From JALYIM01 sp040003205 (GTDB lineage: Bacteria; Acidobacteriota; Terriglobia; Terriglobales; Acidobacteriaceae), in NCBI GenBank assembly GCA_040003205.1, contig JBDUDA010000001.1, forward strand, positions 1 to 44,277: a stretch of DNA of 44,277 nt, given 5' to 3'. The notes under the pieces were generated by a model. The model made no database searches and was not told the DNA's origin. It saw nothing but the letters and a program-made list of their open reading frames with translations. The translations under genes were made by a program, and so were the position numbers. Positions 1 to 9,700 of the stretch are shown here, one piece after another. The stretch's first letter is position 1. Each line of letters opens with the position of its first letter.

Positions 1-141
1 TCCGGTCGAGATGACAGATTATTTTGAAATTCAGCCACTGCTCCGGAGAACATCCTGAAATTCTCCCCATTTTCATCGGACCCGCTCGATGCCGAAAGAG
101 CTAGCCGCAAAGTTCCCATGCCTGCATAATCACAGTTACCT

Positions 142-984
142 ATGCGTGTAACGGTCTTTGGGGCCACTGGGCTGCTGGGTCAAGAAATCATCCGGCAATG
201 GAAAGAAGATGACGTCGTTGGCCTAAATTCTAAGGACGCGGACATTCGCGATCCGGCGGAGGTGCTACGCGCGGTCGAAAAGACGCGTCCCGACTGGATC
301 GTGCTTGCGGCCGCCTACACCGACGTGGATGGATGTGAGTCCAATCGCGAACTCGCGTTCGATGTGAATAGTCGAGGCGCCGTGAACGTCGCGCGCGCTG
401 CTAAGCAGCACGGCGCTAGTCTTCTTTTCGTCAGCACTGACTATGTATTTGACGGTGAGGGCGATGTGCCCTACGAGATCTATCATCCGCGCTCACCCCG
501 ATCTGTGTATGGAAAATCAAAAGCGGAAGCTGAGGTTCGGCTGAGTGAGATTGCTTCCGAATGCTGCATCGTTCGGACTTCGTGGCTTTTCGGTGCAGGC
601 GGAAAATGTTTCCCTGACACGATTCTTAAGCTGGCGGAATCCCGCAAAGAAATTGATGTGGTGGATGACCAGCGGGGATCGCCTACTTACACTGCTGATC
701 TCGCCCGCGCTATCAGCGAGCTTTGTCGAAGGGACGCGCGCGGCATTGTGCATGTCACTAATCGTGGAGACTGCTCCTGGTTCGAATTTGCGAATGAGAT
801 CGTAAGGTTGTCGGGCAACGGAGTGGTAATTCGACCGACTACCAGCGAACGTTTACCTCGCCCTGCGGAGCGTCCGAAGTATTCTGTGCTGTCGCCTAAC
901 AGCCTGCAAAATTACGACATCGCCATGCCCGACTGGCATTCCGCTCTGAAGGACTACCTTGCACGACGCGGTCGTAAAGATTAA
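142..984 (+). CDS. rfbD: dTDP-4-dehydrorhamnose reductase (RfbD/RmlD family), 280 aa
   Basis: NAD(P)H-dependent reductase expected to catalyse the last step of dTDP-L-rhamnose synthesis for surface polysaccharide. Seen: an extended-SDR Rossmann fold with GATGLLG at residues 7-13, the STDYVFDG block at 98-105, and the catalytic Y-x-x-x-K pair at Y123/K127 (SVYGKSK). The region near residue 185 (DDQRGSPTY) and the length of 280 aa are typical of RmlD. The start is the only early ATG that keeps the nucleotide-binding beta strand. No other rml genes are in view, so partners may lie upstream of the window. The first 141 bases hold no gene; bases 1-15 look like the tail of one of the palindromic repeats. 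Another sugar-nucleotide reductase of the same fold is the main alternative. Confidence 0.93.
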   Translation: MRVTVFGATGLLGQEIIRQWKEDDVVGLNSKDADIRDPAEVLRAVEKTRPDWIVLAAAYTDVDGCESNRELAFDVNSRGAVNVARAAKQHGASLLFVSTDYVFDGEGDVPYEIYHPRSPRSVYGKSKAEAEVRLSEIASECCIVRTSWLFGAGGKCFPDTILKLAESRKEIDVVDDQRGSPTYTADLARAISELCRRDARGIVHVTNRGDCSWFEFANEIVRLSGNGVVIRPTTSERLPRPAERPKYSVLSPNSLQNYDIAMPDWHSALKDYLARRGRKD

Positions 985-1044
985 GAGGGATGCTTCGACT
1001 TCTTGCGCTTTCGCTAGCGAAAGCGCAATCCGCTCAGCATGACA
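985..1044. repeat. REP-like palindromic element directly after rfbD
   Basis: Starts at the base after the rfbD stop codon. The constant left end is GAGGGATGCTTCGACT and the constant right end is CGCTCAGCATGACA. Between them, 1005-1026 is a perfect 22-nt palindrome (arm GCGCTTTCGCT). A hairpin could protect the 3' end of rfbD mRNA or stop transcription, but there is no U-tract. It belongs to the same family as the elements at 10.9, 15.0, 27.7, 34.1, 37.3, 38.5 and 40.0 kb. Confidence 0.85.
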
Positions 1045-1124
1045 TTAGCTTATAAGGGCAACTTCGACTTGTAGGGAGGTCGTCCGAACCGCGCAACCGA
1101 TCGCCGCTGGAGAGAATCATAAGA

Positions 1125-1436
1125 GTGACTTTTACTCTGCCGAATTTCGGCAATAATCGTGCCTCCGGTTCGAGGTACCGCAACATGGTTCCAGCGCACT
1201 TTTCCCGCAGTGACGATGAGCACGAAAAGAGCTTTCGGTCGCAGGCAGATGAAACGTCTACAACATCTCTGTCGCTTCAACAGCCGCCCAACTTTTCCGA
1301 ACCGACGACTGGCCCCGTGAAGAAGGAAGCGAGACGTAGCGACCGGCGGATTTTATCCCGACCCGACGGCATTATCTCGAATATCGAGAACGCGACTTAT
1401 ACCGTCCTTCGCAAGCACGCAAAAGGATCGTCGTAG
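1125..1436 (+). CDS. doubtful small hypothetical protein, 103 aa
   Basis: A GTG-started frame in the 588-bp space between rfbD and the symporter. A GGAGAG about 10 bases upstream could be a weak ribosome binding site. The product is hydrophilic, rich in Ser, Arg and Asn, with no membrane segment, signal peptide or recognised motif; the C-terminal third is basic (KKEARRSDRR near residues 65-74). An internal ATG at 1185 is another possible start. The overlapping opposite-strand frame at 1050-1280 is less plausible. Apart from the palindrome at 985-1044, nothing else was recognised in this gap. It may be non-coding. Confidence 0.3.
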   Translation: MTFTLPNFGNNRASGSRYRNMVPAHFSRSDDEHEKSFRSQADETSTTSLSLQQPPNFSEPTTGPVKKEARRSDRRILSRPDGIISNIENATYTVLRKHAKGSS

Positions 1437-1572
1437 CGCCCGCCTCAGGCTGAAGGGCTCACTTCTTTTTTTACGCTCAGAGTTCTTCCCACCGTAGAAT
1501 GCCAAACTGAATCATCCAAATTCGAAAACTTGTCGAAGCTTGTTCAACTAACGCCAGCGCAATGGAGGAACC

Positions 1573-3507
1573 GTGCCTCTCACCGCAATTGATTGGATGG
1601 TGATTGTCGGATATCTGCTGGTCAATTTGATGATCGGCATTTACTACCGTCGCCGCGCCAGCGGGAACACCGAAGAATTCTTCATCTCAGGGCGCGACGT
1701 TTCGTGGTGGCTGGCCGGAACCTCAATGGTGGCGACGACTTTCGCCGCCGATACTCCGCTATTGGTGGCTGGACTAGTTGCCCGGCAGGGTATTGCGGGC
1801 AATTGGATCTGGTGGGGCTTATGCGTTGGCGGCATGCTGACGGTTTTCTTTTTCGCACGCTACTGGCGACGGGCCGAAATCCTAACTGACGTGCAGTTCG
1901 TTGAAGTGCGCTATGGCGGGCCGGCGGCCGCATTTTTGCGCGGGTTCAAAGCCGTCTATCTCGGACTGTTTATGAACTGCTTTATCCTGGGATGGGTCAC
2001 GCAGGCGATGATCAGCATTATCACTGTGCTGCTCGGACCCGTGATCGCGCAGGGCAGAGTTTTGCAACTCACGCTGGCGAGCCACACGTTTCAATACACG
2101 CTGGGGGATCCTCGCACCACTTCCCTTCTGATCTGCATTTTTATTCTGATTCCGTTTACCGGGCTTTACACGTTTATCGGCGGACTCTGGGGAGTCCTGG
2201 TCACCGATCTTTTTCAGTTCGCATTGAAGATGACCATGATCATCGTGCTCGCGTGGGTGGCGGTTTCGAAGATTGGCGGGATACAGGCGTTGCAGGTTCA
2301 TCTACAAGTGATCGGCGACAACATGCGCAACAGCGGAATTGAAACCGCGAATCCGGTGGCGTTCTTCCCAGATTTTCGTTCCGGACTCACCAGCAATGCG
2401 GTGTGGACCCTGCCGTTACTGACATTCTTTGTTTATCTGGCAATGCAATGGTGGCTGGCGTGGTATCCGGGAGCGGAGCCGGGCGGCGGTGGATACGTTG
2501 CGCAAAGAATGTTCAGCGCAAAAGATGAAAAGAATTCTCTGGGCGCGACCCTCTGGTTCAACATCGCGCACTACGCGTTGCGTCCATGGCCGTGGATCGT
2601 TACTGGACTGGTCGCGGTCGCGGTTTACTCTCCCTACGGAGGCATTCATCCCAGCGCTGCTTTTGCGCAGAATCCTGAGCAGGGTTATGTGATGGTGCTT
2701 CGCGACTACCTGCCTCCGGCTCTGAGAGGATTGATGGTGGCGGCATTTCTCGCCGCCTTCATGTCCACCATTGGAACGCAGTTGAACTGGGGCAGCTCAT
2801 ACCTTGTGAACGACCTCTACAAGCGTTTTATCGTGCGCGGAGCCGATGAACGACATTATGTATTCATCAGCAAAATTTTTACCGTGCTCCTGGTTCTCGT
2901 CAGCGGCTTTACGGCGATGCAGTTGTCTTCCATCAATCAAGGGTGGCAACTCGTGCTTAACATCGGATTCGGTACGGGCGCGGTATACATCCTGCGCTGG
3001 TACTGGTGGCGAATTAACGCGTGGAGCGAAATCTCCGCCATGCTCGCCGCCGCCGTGGTCACGCTTGCGCTCAACCGCGTGACCTTCGCGGGAAACAGTG
3101 CGATCGTTTACGCCAAGACCGCTCTTATCACTGGCGGGATCACGACGATTGTCTGGTTGATTGCGACTTTTATGACTCCTCCGGAGTCGAAAGAGACATT
3201 AGTAGGGTTCTACAGACGCGTTCATCCCACTGTGTACGGCTGGAAGCGCATTGCGAAGCTTGTGCCTGAGCTTCCAGAGGTAAGAGATGTTGCCGGTAAT
3301 ACTTTCGACTGGCTGATGGGATGCGTGATGGTTTATGGATGCCTGTTCGGCATCGGCAAAATTGTTTTCCAGCAGTGGGCGTGGGGAATCGCGCTATTGA
3401 TTATTTCTGCTACCGCCGGGTATCTGATTTTTTGGGACTTGTCGCGTCGAGGCTGGGCGACGTTCTCGGGAGAGACGGTCCTGCCAAAGCAGCCAGCGCA
3501 AAAGTGA
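1573..3507 (+). CDS. sodium:solute symporter (SSS/SLC5 family), 644 aa
   Basis: Inner-membrane Na+-coupled transporter; the substrate cannot be read from sequence. Seen: a polytopic protein with about 13 hydrophobic spans. The N-terminal segment (DWMVIVGYLLVNLMIGIYY) is followed by the SSS-typical EEFFISGRDVSWWLAGTSM, then ATTFAADTPL (about residue 55), and later AAFLAAFMSTIGTQLNWGSSY, which matches the family's TM8 region. The GTG start is chosen because AATGGAGGAACC with a strong GGAGG lies directly before it. The gene is monocistronic and convergent with the phosphoesterase; the shared 3' space is filled with palindromic repeats. Confidence 0.9.
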   Translation: MPLTAIDWMVIVGYLLVNLMIGIYYRRRASGNTEEFFISGRDVSWWLAGTSMVATTFAADTPLLVAGLVARQGIAGNWIWWGLCVGGMLTVFFFARYWRRAEILTDVQFVEVRYGGPAAAFLRGFKAVYLGLFMNCFILGWVTQAMISIITVLLGPVIAQGRVLQLTLASHTFQYTLGDPRTTSLLICIFILIPFTGLYTFIGGLWGVLVTDLFQFALKMTMIIVLAWVAVSKIGGIQALQVHLQVIGDNMRNSGIETANPVAFFPDFRSGLTSNAVWTLPLLTFFVYLAMQWWLAWYPGAEPGGGGYVAQRMFSAKDEKNSLGATLWFNIAHYALRPWPWIVTGLVAVAVYSPYGGIHPSAAFAQNPEQGYVMVLRDYLPPALRGLMVAAFLAAFMSTIGTQLNWGSSYLVNDLYKRFIVRGADERHYVFISKIFTVLLVLVSGFTAMQLSSINQGWQLVLNIGFGTGAVYILRWYWWRINAWSEISAMLAAAVVTLALNRVTFAGNSAIVYAKTALITGGITTIVWLIATFMTPPESKETLVGFYRRVHPTVYGWKRIAKLVPELPEVRDVAGNTFDWLMGCVMVYGCLFGIGKIVFQQWAWGIALLIISATAGYLIFWDLSRRGWATFSGETVLPKQPAQK

Positions 3508-3522
3508 CCGCGTACCGAAAAA

Positions 3523-3705
3523 GCAGGTCCCTCGGCTTCGCTCGGGATGACAGAGCTTTTCTTCCTACACGCGCTCGCTCGCGATGACAGAGTTTTTCTT
3601 CTTACACGCGACGCTCGCGATGACACAGGCTTTGCTCGCGACGACAGTTTCCTTCTGATTAACTTTTTTACGATTGTCATTCCGAGCGCAGCGAGGAATC
3701 CCTAT
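3523..3705. repeat. REP-like cluster between convergent genes
   Basis: 3523-3552 is a compact element (GCAGGTCCCTCGG, then a short stem, then CTCGGGATGACA). It is followed by degenerate tandem copies of its right end (CTCGCGATGACA near 3570 and 3616, and a weaker CTCGCGACGACA). 3675-3705 is the same kind of element in reverse (TGTCATTCCGAG to GAGGAATCCCTAT). With the compact copies at 31368-31397 and 38723-38753, this is a shorter subtype of the family. It occupies most of the 241-bp gap. Confidence 0.75.
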
Positions 3706-3748
3706 CTTTAACCGGGGGCGGGCACATCGACAGACTTCGCTCAAGTCT

Positions 3749-6424
3749 TCACGGCCCCATGTTGTCGGGTGTGCACGTATCCGCGGACGATCCCGGAACA
3801 ATTGGAGTCACGGGCACCGGCGGAGTCGACCACGGTATGTTCGCGAAATCGAAGAATTCTGTCAGGTCTGGCTGCACATTATCCCGGTTCGTCAGATGCG
3901 CAGCCGGTCCGATGAAGCGGCTCTCCACCAGCTTGATAACCGCCGTGTGGTCCATCGGAGTGTGCGAAACGTAGTGCGCCCGGCTGAATGGAGACACCAC
4001 AAAGTTCGGCACCCGGAAGCCTAACTGGGCGGCAAATCCATTGACCGCGGCGGCGTCCGTCGAAACCGCGCCCGGGTCGGTCAGTTTCAGATCACAATGC
4101 AATGTCGGCGTTCCCGGAGTTACGGGCACACACGGGCTATAGCTGTCGGATTGCACGGAAATTCCAGCGATGTCGGGAGGCGTTGCCCCCAGCGTCGTCG
4201 TGTTCGTGAAAGCATTACTCTGGCCGGGCACCGGAGGTACGTGCTCGTATGGACCGCCGCCCTCGTCATAGCTGAAGAAAAATACCGAGTCGCTCCACGA
4301 AGGACTATTCATGAACCCGTTAATCACATTTGCAACCTGATACTGCCCCGCAAGCACGGATTGTCCAGATCCCGGATGTTCATCGTTGTGGCTGTATCCC
4401 GCTTCGATGTAGGCGAAACTGGGCAGAGTCGCATTCTGCAAATCAGTGAAGTATTCCGGCAACGGCGCGATGTGGTTGGTGTCAATGCAGAAAGAGTTCG
4501 CTGGATCGCCAACCGCGGTCCCTGAGTCCTGAGCGGTGCCGGTGCATGTCGGTCTGGTGGCATTCTTCTTGTAGAGCCAACTGACCGAATACGTAAAAAT
4601 GGAAAATGAGGTTGCGGGAAATTTGTCTCCCGGGTTAACACACGGCGGACCGGGTGTTACCAGGCACTGGTCTTCGGTAGTCGAATAGTAAATTTTCCAG
4701 GAAACGCCCGCGTTTTGAAGCTTCTGAAAAATCGTTGGAATACTGAGCTGCGGCAGGTGATCGCGTCCGACGTCGTATGCCAGGCCTTGCGTGGTGCCTC
4801 CGGTCAGGGTGGCGATGCGGTTGGGAGTGCTCTCACTCGCGACTGGGGAAAACCAGCGATCGGAGATCGCGAACTGTGAAGCCATGTCGTAGTAATAATT
4901 CAGGAAATCCTGATCGTAGTAGCCCATCGCCCGCTGCCCGGTTAGATCGGTATAAGTGCCACCGCCTCCGAAGCCGTTGTTCTTGGCGAAATTTTCCGCA
5001 GTATGCACAAAGCCGTCCATCAGCATGGGACGCGTGGTCGCGAAATTGTAGCGATTGACATCGCCAAAGCTTTGCAGCCAGGCCGATGAATCATCGTCAA
5101 TGCAGGTGGATTTAAGCTTGAAGAGTGGAAAGGCAGGATCGCCCTCGTCGTCCTGATTGCTGATTGTCGCGAGCTTGTCGTCAATGCCGTCCACGTTGTA
5201 AGTATTGCCGTCCCCGCTGACGGTGCGTCCGTGCGCGACGCGGTAGGGATTCAGCATCCCAAAATAACTGTCGAAGCTGCGATTCTCCTGCAGCATCATG
5301 ATCACGTGATTGATTGAATTGTTAAGCGTGCGCGTGCCTACGGTGATGGTCGCGTTCGCGGTGGCTGTCTGACCGCCGGATCCCGTCGCGGTGGCCGTAT
5401 AAGTAGCCGTCTGGGTTGGATGCACGCTCTGCGTGCCTCCGGTTCCCGCCAGAGTGTAAGTATTCGAATCGATGTTGTCAGTAATTACGATGCTAGTGGA
5501 ATTCGACGCCGTCACGCTAAGTGTGGTGTTCTGACCATTAAGTATGGTCGTAGGATTTGCACTCATACTGACAGAGGGAGGAGGGCCCAGCGGCTGTACG
5601 GTTACCGTACTCTGAGCTGTAGCGTTGCCTCCGGAACCAGAGACTGAAATCGTGTAAGTCGTATTTTGCGCAGGAGATACCGACATACTTCCTGAGGTCG
5701 CGACCGAACCGATTCCGTTATCGATGCTGGCGGTGGTCGCGTTCGTTGAACTCCAGGTAAGCGTTGAACTCTGTCCCACCGTAATTGACGAAGGACTTGC
5801 CATGATTGTTACAGTAGGCGCCACGCCTGCTGGTTGTACTGTCACGGTTGTCTGCGCGCTGGCGCTGCCACCTGCACCAGTGACGGTGATGATGTAGGTA
5901 GTCGTTTGTGTAGGCGAGATTGAAATAGCGCCAGTAGTAGCGACCGCTCCAATACCGTTATCGATATTGGCTGACGTGGCGTTGGTGGCCGTCCAACTCA
6001 AGGTCGTGCTTTGGCCGACCATGATGGTCGCGGGATTCGCGCTCATAGAGACGGCGGGCGATGCGTTGACCGGCTGCACCGTAATGGTCACGCGCGCAGT
6101 GGCAGTCCCCCCGGCCCCGGTAACCGTGATGAGGTACGTTGTCGTCTGGGTGGGCGATACCGACTTGCTTCCCGAAGTGGCTACTGCACCAATGCCGTTG
6201 TCGATGCTCGCCGAAGTTGCGTTGACTGACGTCCAGGTCAGCGTGGCACTCTGTCCTGAAGTGATAGCCGCAACGTTCGCCGATAGAGCCGCGGTGGGTG
6301 CCGGCGGGCCAGGTTGGGGCGCTGCTGAAGCTCCCCCGCCGCAGCCGGCCAGCAGCAGCAAGCTGAGTATCAGAAGCAGAAAAATGCTCAGTGAAGCGCG
6401 GTTTCGACGAAGGGCGAGTTTCAT
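3749..6424 (-). CDS. lipoprotein phosphoesterase / phospholipase C-like with Ig-like repeats, 891 aa
   Basis: Predicted surface or periplasmic hydrolase of phosphate esters. Seen: a lipoprotein signal (SIFLLLILSLLLLAGC, lipidated Cys at about residue 28), then four Ig/PKD-like repeats of almost exactly 80 residues (about residues 39-362) sharing GQS-TLTW, SIDNGIG-VATSG and SVSPTQTTTY. The phosphoesterase domain opens with NHVIMMLQENRSFDSYFGM, the metal and nucleophile motif of the phospholipase C/AcpA family. Later family blocks are FFFSYDEGGGPYEHVPP and FVVSPFSRAHYVSHTPMDH. The ATG at 6424 is preferred over an upstream TTG at 6454 because the basic signal-peptide start follows it. Substrate (phospholipid or phosphomonoester) is unresolved. 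Confidence 0.9.
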   Translation of the reverse strand: MKLALRRNRASLSIFLLLILSLLLLAGCGGGASAAPQPGPPAPTAALSANVAAITSGQSATLTWTSVNATSASIDNGIGAVATSGSKSVSPTQTTTYLITVTGAGGTATARVTITVQPVNASPAVSMSANPATIMVGQSTTLSWTATNATSANIDNGIGAVATTGAISISPTQTTTYIITVTGAGGSASAQTTVTVQPAGVAPTVTIMASPSSITVGQSSTLTWSSTNATTASIDNGIGSVATSGSMSVSPAQNTTYTISVSGSGGNATAQSTVTVQPLGPPPSVSMSANPTTILNGQNTTLSVTASNSTSIVITDNIDSNTYTLAGTGGTQSVHPTQTATYTATATGSGGQTATANATITVGTRTLNNSINHVIMMLQENRSFDSYFGMLNPYRVAHGRTVSGDGNTYNVDGIDDKLATISNQDDEGDPAFPLFKLKSTCIDDDSSAWLQSFGDVNRYNFATTRPMLMDGFVHTAENFAKNNGFGGGGTYTDLTGQRAMGYYDQDFLNYYYDMASQFAISDRWFSPVASESTPNRIATLTGGTTQGLAYDVGRDHLPQLSIPTIFQKLQNAGVSWKIYYSTTEDQCLVTPGPPCVNPGDKFPATSFSIFTYSVSWLYKKNATRPTCTGTAQDSGTAVGDPANSFCIDTNHIAPLPEYFTDLQNATLPSFAYIEAGYSHNDEHPGSGQSVLAGQYQVANVINGFMNSPSWSDSVFFFSYDEGGGPYEHVPPVPGQSNAFTNTTTLGATPPDIAGISVQSDSYSPCVPVTPGTPTLHCDLKLTDPGAVSTDAAAVNGFAAQLGFRVPNFVVSPFSRAHYVSHTPMDHTAVIKLVESRFIGPAAHLTNRDNVQPDLTEFFDFANIPWSTPPVPVTPIVPGSSADTCTPDNMGP
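5339..6310 (-). repeat. four tandem 240-bp Ig-like coding repeats
   Basis: The N-terminal half of the phosphoesterase is built from units of 80 codons. Units 1 to 3 are closely similar at protein level (SIDNGIG and PTQTTTY recur at 80-residue spacing) and visibly alike in DNA. Unit 4, next to the catalytic domain, is diverged and slightly longer. This is protein-domain duplication, not a mobile repeat. Confidence 0.85.
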
Positions 6425-6757
6425 AATCGATGGCTGATAAACCTGAAAAGCCAATCCGGAGCTGCTTCTTTATGCTGCAATACTCAGGCTAGTCGCACAA
6501 TGGCCAATCCGTTCCGTTTCGAGTGGATGACTGGTTACCACGGTTACCGGATTCGCCGCCAGTTGGCGTGGTAAGTGGCTAAGTTAATTCTCCCCCTGCC
6601 GTTTCATTGATCGACCTTGCATAATGCCGGTCGCCTGATGTAAAACCCTCCCGACCTCACTCTTCTTGCCGAAAAATGACTTGTCCGGAGGGTTTTCGTC
6701 CCCCGCTCAAGCTTCTAATGTCTTGAACTCGGCTTGGAGTGCAGGAAGGAAGCTTCT
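6425..6757. promoter_or_regulatory. divergent intergenic region with a 10-bp inverted repeat
   Basis: The 333-bp space between the phosphoesterase (minus) and the TonB receptor (plus) must hold both promoters. The clearest structure is a perfect inverted repeat, AAAACCCTCC at 6642-6651 and GGAGGGTTTT at 6687-6696, with a 35-base spacer. It ends 61 bases before the receptor ATG. It may be a leader hairpin, a terminator-like attenuator or an operator. No convincing sigma-70 hexamer pair was seen. Confidence 0.4.
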
Positions 6758-9700
6758 ATGAAAATCTCCAGGCTCGTATCGCTCACACTTTTTGTCTCTC
6801 TTTCAGGCGTACTGGCATGCGCGCAGAGCGTCACCACTGGCGACCTTCACGTCATAGTCAAGGACCCGAGAGGCGCCACCGTGACTGGCGCAACTGTCAC
6901 CGCCAGTGACAAGGCGCAAGGGTTTACCCGAACCGCCTCAGGGGATACTGAAGGCGATTACCGCGTTTTAGCATTGCCTCCGGGCTCGTATGAAGTGGTC
7001 ACAGAGGCTGCGGGCTTCGCGAAATTCACCGCCAACGTGACTATTACTGTCGGACAGGTAGCCGAAGTCCCGGTCGGACTTTCAGTAGCGGGGACGCAGG
7101 AAACTGTGGAGGTCAGCTCCGCTGCCGAGCTGGTTGAGACCCAGCGCAGCTCGACCACCGACACCATTGACCAGCGCCGCATTGACAACCTGCCAACCAA
7201 CGGACGGAATTACATCAATTTTGCCTTAACAGATTCGCAAGTTTTGCGGGACAACGCGCCCAGCATCGGGGCCGCGCCGACATCTGGGCTCAACATTTCC
7301 GGACAGCGCGCGCGTTCGAATCTAGTGAACGTGGATGGCGGCGACGCGATTGATAACTCGACCAACGGAGTGAGGTCCACGGTTTCGCAGGAGGCAGTAC
7401 GGGAATTTCAAATCATTACGAATAGCTATGCTGCGGAGTACGGCCGCGCGGCGGGCGGAGTGGTGAACATCATTACGCGCTCGGGCTCGAACCAGTTTCA
7501 CGGCGACGTCTATGGATATCTGCGTAACCGGAACTTCCAGGCCGTGAATCCGTTCAGCAACGTTTCCAATCCTGCCTACACACGGGTGCAGGCGGGCACG
7601 GCGTTTGGCGGTCCGATTAAAAAGAATAAGACTTACTATTATTTTTCTTACGAGATCACGCGCAGGCATGAGACCGGATTCAGCAGCATCGGCCAGAACA
7701 ATTATGGGCTGGTGCCGTTCGATGCCTCACCATATTTTGGCGCGCCCGCGGGGACTTTTGACATTCAGGTGACGCCGCAGCAAGCTGGGTTCCTGGCTAA
7801 TCCCGGACCGGTTCCATTGCCGGTTGTGCAGGCTTATGCTTTCACGGCTGGGGCCGCGTCCGGTATCGCCCTGAACGGCACCTATCCGGCTTCGTTCGCT
7901 TTTCTCCCGCCAATACTGGTGCCCGCCGGGCTCCAACAGTTTCCTTCTTCTTGTAATCCGGCGCTGCTTGGGGCGGGCGCTTATTGCACCGGATTGCCGG
8001 GATCATTCCAAACACTGAATTCGCAAGTTGGAAATTTCCCTGTTTTCGAGGGAACGAGTCTGTACTCTCTGCGCCTCGACCACAACATTAATAACAACAA
8101 TCGCCTGATGCTTCGAGGCAATGTAAGTCCGAGTACGGTCACGGGAATAGAAGTGAACGGCGAGAACCAGACATTCGGACAGAATGCCTTCTCGCGGACT
8201 TCACAACAAACTTACCGGGATGTGACCGGCCTTCTGCAGGAGACCTGGGCGATCGGCAACAACCGAGTGAATGAGTTTCGCTTTCAATTTTCGCGCCGCG
8301 GATTGCTTTACAACTTTTCCAGCGCCGCAGGCGGCACCGATCCGGCGATCAATATTCCTGGGACCGCGTTTTTCGGGCGCGAGCCCTACTCTTTTATTCA
8401 GCGAACAGAAAAACGGTATCAGGCCACAGATAATTTTTCTCTCGCGTTCGGGCACCACAACACAAAATTTGGAGTGGACTTCAACTACATTCCCGTGGAC
8501 GCCACGTTCACGGTGAACTACGGCGGCGTGTACGACTTCGGATCGCAGACGCTGTTTCCATCGCTGCCTTCTTTTAGTCCGGTGCAGGCTTATGGACTCG
8601 GACTGCCCGGTGATTTCATTCAGGGGATTGGCAATCCTCACGATACTTTTATTAACAAGGCAGTCGGCGTGTTCTGGCAGGACTCGTGGCGAGCGTCTCC
8701 CACTCTTACGTTGAATTATGGTCTGCGCTACGACATAGAGTTCCCTCCGAAATTCACGCCGCCGAATCCGCTGGCTCTGGCTGCTTACAACCAGCTGGGA
8801 TTGCAAAAAGGAATTCAGCCCGACACTCACATGTTCCAGCCTCGCCTCGGACTGGCGTGGGACCCCAGAGGATCCGGCAAGTCGGTGCTGCGGGCATCGT
8901 ATGGGATCTTCTTTGATCATCCCCTGCTGGGGCTTTACTTTCTCGGCGATGCTTCCGATGGATCGAAGTCCGGACAACTGGCATTCCCCGGCACGGGACT
9001 GTGTTCCAATGCGCCGGGCGGAGTGAATCCCGCAAACCTGAATGGCATTCCAATTTTTCAGGGCAATCTAACTACAGCGCCCCAGTGCGCGCCTGGACCA
9101 CCTGCTCTGCTGAGCCTTTTGGGATATCAACCGAACCAGCAGCAGTTCGATGCGTTTTTGCCCAACTCGCTATTCATCAATCAGAATTACATCACGGCGG
9201 GATTTCCGCTCGCGTTTCAGCCTTTCGGCTATCCGCAGAGCAAAAATTTTGTCTATGCCAGCTCGCATCAGGCGAATCTGACCTTCGAGCAAGACCTGGG
9301 CGGGGGGTTGGCTCTCAGCCTGGCTTATAACTTCAACGGCGGACGCCACCTGAACCGGCCCATCAACGCCAACACTTCACGGGGAGATTTGCTGGTGCAG
9401 AATTTGCGCGCGGCGGTGGCAGCGGGAGTCAATCTGCCGACTGACAATCCTCTGCTGGTCAGCGGCTGTAACGTTGGTCCGGGCGGGCCTTATGTTCCCG
9501 CTTCACTGGTGAACTTCTTCCGCCCGTCGGGATTGAATCCCTCCATCGCAAACGCATTCATCGCGGGAGGCGGCGCGGCCTGCGTAGGGCTGGCGCAACA
9601 GGTTCTGCAAGCCGACGGACTGAACTCGAAATGCGATCCAACGACGCTGGCGAACTGTGTCCCCTTCGGCGACATGGACGCCAACTATTCCAACGGCAGC

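Noticed and set aside
3508..3748. Possible CRISPR-like array
   Set aside because: The repeated CTCGCGATGACA strings are irregular in spacing and belong to degenerate REP-like elements; there are no uniform spacers and no cas genes.
5339..6310. Tandem repeats as a mobile or CRISPR feature
   Set aside because: The 240-bp period is in frame and encodes Ig-like domains, so it is protein-domain duplication.
8201..8977. 258-residue open frame on the minus strand
   Set aside because: Antisense to the beta-barrel part of the TonB receptor; no domain features.
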